From contig JAIQDT010009149.1 in assembly GCA_021521415.1 (NCBI GenBank), positions 1 to 64,000 of the forward strand: 64,000 nucleotides of DNA, read 5' to 3'. How positions within the stretch are numbered: the stretch's first letter is position 1; every line of letters begins with the position of its first letter. This DNA comes from Bidens hawaiensis. Its lineage: Eukaryota > Streptophyta > Magnoliopsida > Asterales > Asteraceae. Of this stretch, positions 56,980 to 64,000 are shown in pieces. Position numbers and translations under genes: made by a program. The notes beneath the pieces are model-generated. The model searched no databases. It saw only the letters and a program-made list of their open reading frames with translations, and was not told the origin of the DNA.

Positions 56980-57140
56980 TGTCTGTCGATAAAAGCTGGA
57001 TTTCCAATCCAAACCGTAGTTCACCTTAGTACTAGAAAGGGCTCAACTCTTTTATCGAGAGTGCAAAAATTATGTTGACAATAGAGACCATGTTAGATGT
57101 GCGTGTTCAAAATGTCATAATTCTAATATAATACCCTCAA
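56980..57140 (+). pseudogene. Transposase-associated domain of the CACTA element
   Basis: DKSWISNPNRSSP at 56983-57020 and, after a frameshift, KNYVDNRDHVRCACSKCHNS at about 57065-57125 match the Transpos_assoc domain found at the N-terminus of CACTA TNP2-type proteins. Stops within make it a remnant. Confidence 0.75.
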
Positions 57141-57354
57141 GATATGTTGAGCGATAATTGGAAAGAAAGAAGTTGACAATTTTTGTTCCGAGTCACATAC
57201 AAACCGGTCAACGGTTAACAAAGAAAATCAAAAACTTCAAAAATACCCAAACCAAGGGGGGGTGACAACAATATAAAGTAGCTATTGCTACAATAATGCA
57301 AGGTTCTTTTTTATATAATGTGTATAATCTAACTTTTAATGTTATATACAGAAT

Positions 57355-57750
57355 ATGAACCAACTACAAACGTTTAAGAAAGCGTATACTCGTCGTGATG
57401 GGACGTTTGACAGCGAGCTAGCCGAGCAACAATATGTAAGTATTTATTTAAAGTATATTTTGCATATACACACACACACACATTTGAGAAAAATCATACT
57501 CAATTTTTTTAATTACAAAATGATTTCAGGCTAAAGTTAGAATCTCAAACTGAGCCCAACAGGGAAGGAGAATATGAAGAAAGTGCCGAGCCACACCCGA
57601 ATGTGGTCGAGGTATTCAAAAAGGTGTTGGGTTATTGACGTGGTTATATTAGAGGCATTGTTCGTAAACCTAGAGCTTCTTTACCCGGATCGTCAACTCA
57701 CATTGATCATCTTCAGCCGGAGCAGACACCACCTCCACCAATGAGACAGT
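57355..57750 (+). pseudogene. Plant transposase (Ptta/En/Spm) domain remnant of the CACTA element
   Basis: MNQLQTFKKAYTRRDGTFDS (57355-57414), ending with AEQQYV and a GT donor-like site, then PNVVEVFKKVLGY and RGYIRGIVRK after a stop, resemble the C-terminal domain of plant Ptta/En/Spm proteins (TNP1-type). A CA repeat lies in the putative intron at about 57470-57482. Confidence 0.65.
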
Positions 57751-58363
57751 TGATCAAAAGTAGTTTTTGTTATTATTTTAGTTTTAATTGCTAAATGTAT
57801 TGGATAGGTCAAAATGATCCTAACACACTTATAATAGACTAAAAATCTATTGTGTTATATTAATTAGTATATTAAAGTGTTGTATATTGGCAGTATTAAG
57901 TTTTTATGTGTTGATTTACAACATATACATCTTATTATGTAGGACCAACTTGTTAGTTTATTTCAAGATCCAAAAAGAATCAAGCAAAGACAACGAGGAT
58001 GACATGGATGAGGGCGACGAATGATAGTATGGATCTTAATTAATTAGCTACTCTATCGGTTTAACTGTTGTTTAGTACTAGTACGTTGACAATTATGTAC
58101 TTTTATAAGTTCATATGTATGTATATAAATCGTGGTGACAAATGTTTGTATAAAACTAGCGTATGTATTGTAGAAAATCTGGAAATAACCCCGAATATGA
58201 AAAAATAATTATAAATTTCAGAGGCTTTTAGGGGCGCCCTTATAGGGGCGACAGGTCGCCACTAACACTTCACCGGAGTGTCTCCGGAGTTTGACCGGAA
58301 TTGTTTTGCTGGCGACACAAATAGAGGCGATATATACTTTTAGGGGCGACCATTTTAGTGATA

Positions 58364-58793
58364 GTCCAAGACCAAAAAAAATACCCAAACTAGCCTAAAA
58401 ATACCGTCGGATCCGACGGAAACCGTTTTATATCTAATGGGTTAATGACCCTATCAGGACGCATCACTAAGCATACAATTCCGTCGGATCCGACGGTTAA
58501 CCGTTTTGTCGCGGGATTAATTAAACAAATCGACGTAATCATAAACATTCGGATCTGACAGTTCAGTTCATGCTTCCGTCGGATCCAACTGTTTAATTGT
58601 CCAATGAACCCTAGAGTTTTCAATTTTGGGGGTTTTTGATTTTAAGTTCAAGATTGAACTTGAACACTATGGTTACATTTTCCTCTAAAACTATGCGATT
58701 AACACTCGTGATTTGTTTGATTTTCTTGAAAAATAAGAAAGATGGAGTTCGAGGTTGGTTATGGAGAGTTATGGTAATTTGAGAGGTAGAAGG
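58364..58793. other. Left part of the Mutator-like core
   Basis: Continues the left TIR after the CACTA insertion, with CCGTCGGATCCGACGG at 58404-58419 and 58481-58496 and degenerate copies near 58550 and 58577. No gene. Confidence 0.7.
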
Positions 58794-60800
58794 TGTCACA
58801 CCCCAAACCACGGCCTAGGCGTATGACACATATGTTGGTATCACATTTGTAAATATATCAGAGTTACATTTAAAATCGGAAGTCTTTAAAACATGTGGAT
58901 TAAAATATAATATTTACATTCACAAAAGACGGGATTAAAAGTTTCCGTTTAATGTCTTAAAGATTACTTGTTTTAATTTACAAAACCACCATTAATATTA
59001 TATTAAGTTTATACAAAAATATCCGAGCCATCAGACATTTTGAGCACTTCGTCATCCCAAGCTCTAACCTTGATCACCTGCAAAATATTAGAAAATACGT
59101 CAGCATCGAATGCTGATAAATATGCTGACGTTAAATATATTTTCTTTTACTTAATCACCACTCGAGACTACGTAGGTCTCGGCCCATCGTGGCTTAGGAA
59201 TAACCAAGTTAAAACAACATAATTCATAAACTCGAGTCTCTACAATCTAAACCCCAGCAAACGCCGCAGCGTTCGACTAGTTGAGTACCTATACGTATAC
59301 ACATGGTCATACTCCCCGCAGGCAACATAATTGTGACCAGGTGTGATTTTCCCATCACATATGTAAGGATCTAGACAAACGTACATGATAGCCTGAGGCC
59401 ATTGTTCATACCCTTTGTTTATAAATGTTTTAGAGACACTTAGTCTCATGTAAATCTTTTCATTTAACACGTTTGACTCATTCTAAAACAAGTTTATAAA
59501 GTTGGGGCGTATTCACCTTTTTTATTTGGATAGGCATCACTACACCGTCCGAGGGTCTTTCCCGTTGCTATCTCGCATTTATAGTACAAGTATAACCTTA
59601 TTTTAGTCGGATATACAATCCGGCTTAAGACCTTTAGTCTTTTATAATCTTTACCTTGATTATATATTCTTTCGTGAACCTTTAGTTAAAATCTCTTTTC
59701 TTTACTTTAAAACCTTTAGTTAAAAAGTAATATTATAAACCTTTAGTTTATTTTCATAAAACCCTACGTTTCTTCTTCTCTAAGAAACATATTATTTTCT
59801 TTTCTTTATAATTTAAGAATAATTATTATTACTTAAATAATATTTTATAACAAAGAATCACACACACACACACACACATATATATATTCACACACATATA
59901 TATAAATATTCATAATTTCTTTCTTTTCTTTTAGTTGTTATATTTTCTTTTATTTTATCGAGGTATCGAGTATAATCTCGACTTAGGGTGTTAAGCCTTT
60001 ATAATATTATATCTTTATTTTATTCGGGCATTATGCCTACCTTCATTGGCTTATGAAAACCCTAAACAATCGAGCAGCACTTCAACGATGCTTCACCTTC
60101 TTTTTCTTTGTGATCAACAACTTCCTCTTGACACCTTTTCCTTTGCACGCAACACGATGCACACCAACACTTCTCCACACGTCGGCATGCTTCACGAGGT
60201 CAATCGTCGGGACGTCGGAATGGCAGTCTTCTTCTGGTTTTGAACGTCGGTGGAAAGTGGCAAGAATATCGAGGAACATTGGCATTTTGGCACGGTTATC
60301 GAGAAATGCTTGGCACGAATTTCGAGGTAGTGAGAGAGTGTGTCTTGAAGAGAGAAAGTGGATGTGATATTTGGGTTGAGTGAGATGAAGTACCCATGGC
60401 CGCTATTTATAGGCAAAATCTGGGAGGCATCGCGATACGCGATGGTCTTAAGCTAGCTCGTCGCGTATCACGGCGTAGCTATGGCCAGTCACTATATAGG
60501 TTTGCCACGTGGTAGACGTTGTGCCACGCGTTGACACGTGGCAGGCGATGTGCCACGTATGGCCACGTGGCGGGACACGAGTCGGACGGCGTGCCATGTG
60601 TGGCCACGTGACACGCCACATGCCTCGCTGTCAGACAACCCATCGCGATACACGATGGGTTTCCCTTCTGATTCATCGCGTATCGTGATGGATCAGGAAA
60701 CCAAAATTTTCATTTTAACCCTAAGGTTTAGATTTTGACATTTTTGGTCCCTTGACTTGGAAACTAGATATTTTGAACCCGAAACTTTTACGATGTTACA
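58794..60800 (-). mobile_element. Solo LTR, gypsy-type, 2007 bp
   Basis: Begins TGTCACACCCCAAACC and ends GATGTTACA. Reversed, it starts TGTAACATC and ends GGTGTGACA, like the chromovirus LTRs of this window. Flanks are GAAGG and GAAGA (four of five bases match), consistent with an aged 5-bp TSD. No internal domain is present, so it is probably the product of LTR-LTR recombination. It carries the CATCGCG...CGCGATG motif four times in varying form and a G-box array. Confidence 0.75.
60506..60610. promoter_or_regulatory. Array of four CACGTG G-boxes in the solo LTR
   Basis: Perfect CACGTG at 60506, 60535, 60564 and 60605, the first three exactly 29 bp apart, embedded in GCCACGTGG-like context with additional near-matches. 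In the LTR's minus sense the array lies about 190-295 bp from the LTR start, in a likely U3 position. Confidence 0.8.
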
Positions 60801-60805
60801 GAAGA

Positions 60806-61042
60806 TGAAGAATTTCGTGGGACCCACTAAAATTCCGTTGGATCCCATGTTCTTTAAGAAATTCCGTCAGATCCATTGATACGTTGACATGTGGCGCAAT
60901 TTTAAAGGTCTAAAAATTCTGTCCGATGTTGTATATATTCCGTCGGATCCGACAGGAAAAATAGGCTATTTTGATTTTTTATATAAACCTAGACTATTTA
61001 TAGAAATTCTAGATCAAAACAGGCTACTTTGGGAAATAACTC
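60806..61042. other. Right part of the Mutator-like core and right TIR
   Basis: Contains degenerate CCGTCGGATCC motifs at about 60828, 60865 and 60940 and the right TIR. No gene. Confidence 0.7.
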
Positions 61043-61068
61043 TTTTATTATAGTTTAAGAACATATAA

Positions 61069-61451
61069 TGTAAGACCCATTTCTAGTAGTCTTTCGTATT
61101 TGTACGTTTTGTATTGTTTATGTATTTGTTAGCTCGTTAATCTTGTCTTTTGTATGTTATGGCCCAAGGCCATTTGTATTTGAGCCCATTGGGCCGTTCT
61201 TAATGAAAGAGATATGTGAGCACACACAATATATAAGGTGTGTGTATCTTATGCACCAAACAACCTTTTGCAAATATTATCTTCTAAACTCACAAACTTT
61301 CTCTTCTCTGTCTATCCCTCACAGGAATAAACCACCAAAAGAGATCCGAGATCTCGGTCCTAACTAGTTATTTCCGCTAACTAGAGTAGAGGTTGATCCA
61401 AGATAACTAGTAATAGTTGTTGTGTTGTTAGATCCGGTCAATGGACCTACA
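61069..61451 (+). repeat. 5' LTR of the right-edge copia element
   Basis: 383 bp from TGTAAGACCC to GACCTACA. The end is fixed by the adjacent primer-binding site. The start is inferred from the TG next to the preceding unique DNA. Confidence 0.7.
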
Positions 61452-61453
61452 AT

Positions 61454-61464
61454 TGGCATCAGAG
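61454..61464 (+). promoter_or_regulatory. Primer-binding site, tRNA-Met-like
   Basis: TGGCATCAGAG, two bases after the LTR, one base different from the TGGTATCAGAG of the other copia element. Confidence 0.8.
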
Positions 61465-62216
61465 TTTCGGGATCTACTAGTTGTAGATCTTGGGTCACAA
61501 CCTTCAATTTTGGTCTTGTTTATGTCAAAAGACGGATTGTCAAGAGATTTTGTGGGTTAAGGGTTCATAAAAGTTAGGAAAAGTGTTCAAAAGTTCATAA
61601 AAAGTGTGTTCAAGCTTCAAAGATTCAAAAGGTTTATGTTTGAAAAGTGGAAAAATATGGTGTTAAAAGTGTTTCAATTTTTGGTGTTTGTGAAGATCCA
61701 TAAAGGGTCAATATTGATTAAAGTGACATTCATCAAAAGGGATATCATGGAAAAGGGTGGAAGGAAAGTACACACTGTATCTTCCTAACGTACAGTTAGC
61801 TTTTGAATCGAGTGTACATTTGAATCGAATAAACATTCGACTCGAATATAGGTTGTGAGCTAAACGAACTCAAGAATAATCGAGTTGAATCAAGTAAGCC
61901 TAATCGAATCGAGTCCCACAAATTAATCTAATCGAATATCCAATGTGTTCGAATCAAGGTCAAATTACATTCTAATCGAACCAGATCCTATTCTAATAGA
62001 CTATAATTTATATTTGGTTAGTTCTGTACATTCAATTAGAATATTCAGCCATTCATTTACTTCATACTTAATCATTTTTAGAACCTTATTTATCATTCAA
62101 TTACCTTACATTCGATTACCTTGTATTCTTATACACTCCATTCGAAGACTTTGTACTTGTGTTTTTCAGCAGAATCAAGTTCGTGTTTGTGTTTGATCTT
62201 AAAGTTGTTTGAGCAA
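61465..62216 (+). promoter_or_regulatory. Leader of the right-edge copia element with TCGAAT motifs
   Basis: Long leader before gag. Between about 61800 and 62150 the motif ATCGAAT or TCGAATCGA and its reverse complement recur roughly ten times. No coding region is recognised. Confidence 0.6.
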
Positions 62217-64000
62217 TGACCAATACAAATGCAGAAGTAAGTAATGAAGCTAAGGAGTTGTGTGATGTTTGAAAACGAAGTTGGGACTACAACAAAACCA
62301 CCAAAGCTAATGACTTGGGAAAGTGACTTTAAAGAATTGAAGTGCAGATTTCAAAATTACCTCAGAATCATTGATTATAGTCTTCTTAGACCATTTGAAG
62401 AGGTTCCATATCGTCACGTAACTACTACTCCTGATTGTGATGTTCCAAAACTCATAAGTGCTTATAATGATACTGACAAAAGATTGCATAGTGAAGAAAA
62501 CAGAGCCTTCGGTGTTCTTACTGTGTGCCTCTCATGTGAAATTGCACTAACCTTGAGAGATTACACCACATCTAAGGGTCTATGGGATGCATTAGTGAAC
62601 AAGTTTGAGGGAAATATTGAGATGAGAAATAGTAAGAAGGGAATGTTGAAGGGAGAATTCAACATGTTCAGTTATGTACAAGGAGAACCAATTGCTAGTC
62701 TCATCCAGTGATTTGAAACCTTAATTACTAAGATCAAAAGTGTTGGCATTGAATATGATCAAGTTGAAATCAATGACAAGTTGCTCAATTCCTTTCCTTA
62801 TGCCTAGAACAGCAGTGTCATTACAATCAAGAGAAACACAAATCTTCATATTACCACCCTTACTGCTTGACCTCCATTATCAAGTCATTTGAAGTGGATG
62901 AAAAATTAAGGATGGGTAATCACATCAATTCTCTTACTCGAGCTTGTATAACTACTGGATCAGGTGTAAGCACAACATTCATAGGTCAAGCTCATCCAGC
63001 TACTCACACTACAAATTCTGCTTTCAAGGCCACTTCTGTACCACAAGCACCATCAAGCTCAAACTCTTTTCAAAATGCAGTTGACAAAGCAGTTGCACAT
63101 GCCTTAAAGGCTCATGGGATCAAAGCATCAACCAGAAATCAAGCTTACTCTGCATCTTAAACCATTTCACCAGATGACTCCATCATGACAGTGTTTCATG
63201 CCTTTATGGCAAGCCACAAGGAGTTATTGGAAGGAAAGTTGTTCCCTCTTTCCTTTGAGTAAGGAGATCTTCCCGAGATCAAAAATAAGGATCTCAAGAA
63301 AATGGACATCAAGTAACAGATGGCTATGGTTGTTCACCGAGCTAAAAACTTCATGAAAAATTATGGGAAGAACAGCTTCAAGGATGCTGATGGGAAGAAC
63401 ATTGGGTTTGAAAAAGACAAGTTGCGCTGTTACAACTGCAACGAACCAGGACATCAAGATGTATGATAATGAAGGTGCCAAAAGATCTGACAAGAAGCAC
63501 GTTCCAAGTTACTCATCGAAGCCAAGAGTCCTAAGTATCGGTCAAGGAATTGGATCCAAGGAAAACTTTGAGTCGAGCTCAAAGGCCATGATTACAAGAA
63601 CTGCTGACCCAACTCAACCAGATTGGGAGGATGACCAACTTGAGGAGTTGGAGAATCACTGACCTTTGCTGGAATGGCCTTCACTGATCAAGTAAGCACC
63701 TCGTCAAGCCCTACTACTAGAATACCTACACCTGCCTCTCTCATTCCTGAGGTACACAAACTTTTCTCACAAGCTTGTATTGATAAATTTTACACTAAAG
63801 AAACCATAATGCTACCATTTTAGATCAAATCTTTAGTATTAAATGTCAGAATGATGAACTTAATAAAGCTGAAAAGATCTATGCCACTAGGATTAAAACT
63901 CATGGTGATGACATGGCTAAACTTAATGAAAAACTTTTTCAAGCTGAAAAACTAGCAGAACATCATGAAAAATGTCTGATTGAGTTAAATCTAAAATTGT
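62217..64000 (+). pseudogene. Gag of the right-edge copia element, degraded
   Basis: The likely start is the ATG at 62217 (MTNTNAEVSNEA). A frameshift within 70 bases moves the reading to the frame open at 62244-62711, which has PPKLMTWESDFKELKCRFQN, DYTTSKGLWDALVNKFEGN and NMFSYVQGEPIASLIQ (UBN2-type core). Stops follow. KLRCYNCNEPGHQ at about 63420 is a zinc knuckle cut short by a deletion. The end of the window reads a coiled-coil-like stretch (KLNEKLFQAEKLAEHHEKCL) that continues beyond the edge. Confidence 0.75.

Larger units (their letters stand above)
50041..58360. mobile_element. CACTA (En/Spm-type) element, decayed, TSD ATA
   Basis: Starts CACTACAAGAAAA, the classic plant CACTA end, and ends ...TTTTAGTG, with ATA at 50038-50040 and 58361-58363. 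Subterminal repeats TAGGGGCGA occur in both orientations of the ends (about 50062-50215 and 58228-58350). Remnants of transposase-related domains lie at 56980-57750. The catalytic TNP2-like region is absent, so it is non-autonomous. A gypsy element sits inside. Confidence 0.88.
49995..61042. mobile_element. Mutator-like non-autonomous element with long TIRs, hosting nested insertions
   Basis: The 11-bp duplication TTTTATTATAG at 49984-49994 and 61043-61053 flanks it. The left TIR (49995-50040 continued at 58364-58419) and right TIR (60940-61042, reversed) align over about 100 bp and end in the same palindrome CCGTCGGATCCGACGG (one base changed on the right). Without the CACTA element and the solo LTR, the core is about 0.7 kb with no coding capacity. 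TIR length and TSD size point to a Mutator-like MITE. Confidence 0.8.
61069..64000 (+). mobile_element. Ty1/copia-type element, 5' part, runs off the window
   Basis: 5' LTR, primer-binding site, motif-rich leader and degraded gag on the plus strand. Gag layout (UBN2 core, zinc knuckle, coiled coil) parallels the duplicated copia element. The 3' portion is outside the window, so the TSD cannot be tested. Confidence 0.8.

Overview
The window is nuclear DNA of a flowering plant, most likely a eudicot with a large, repeat-rich genome. A composite (Asteraceae) would fit but is not proven. The evidence is one intron-containing angiosperm developmental gene surrounded by nested plant transposons: Ty3/gypsy of the Athila and chromovirus types, Ty1/copia, an L1-type LINE, PIF/Harbinger, CACTA and a Mutator-like element. 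I found no tRNA, rRNA or CRISPR.

Layout. 1-5587 is a decayed Athila-type gypsy element on the minus strand. 6567-9690 is the 3' half of a chromovirus-type gypsy element on the plus strand, cut by a 728-bp Harbinger-type element. 10849-12813 (minus) is a complete seven-exon YABBY gene that I read as CRABS CLAW (CRC), the carpel and nectary regulator. It is the only host gene I can support.

Only 173 bp upstream of the CRC start codon lies a 10.9-kb copia-type LTR element (12987-23845, TSD GTTAG). It is non-autonomous: integrase and reverse transcriptase are deleted, and it carries an extra 3' ORF. It is dotted with palindromes built on GGCGAAGTT/AACTTCGCC. Beyond it comes old upstream DNA in which an L1-type LINE sits inside a Tourist-like MITE. 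The block of LTR element plus MITE/LINE plus flank (12989-30893) is repeated in direct tandem at 30894-47703. The junction shows 3-bp (TCG) microhomology, and the second copy's first LTR lacks its terminal TG and its TSD. The two copies are therefore a segmental duplication, not two insertions.

47704-49994 is AT-rich and gene-free. 49995-61042 is a nest in four parts. A Mutator-like MITE core of about 0.7 kb (11-bp TSD) was entered by an 8.3-kb CACTA element (TSD ATA) within its left TIR and by a 2-kb solo LTR (58794-60800). The CACTA element in turn received a decayed chromovirus gypsy element (51286-56673, TSD ATTTT). 61069-64000 is the 5' part of another copia element (LTR, primer-binding site, gag) running off the right edge.

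How the parts relate. The transposon proteins are nearly all broken, so I treat them as remnants. The biological interest lies in the CRC promoter being split and its upstream DNA duplicated, in excision and empty-site evidence provided by paired copies, and in motif-dense palindromic arrays inside the LTR elements.
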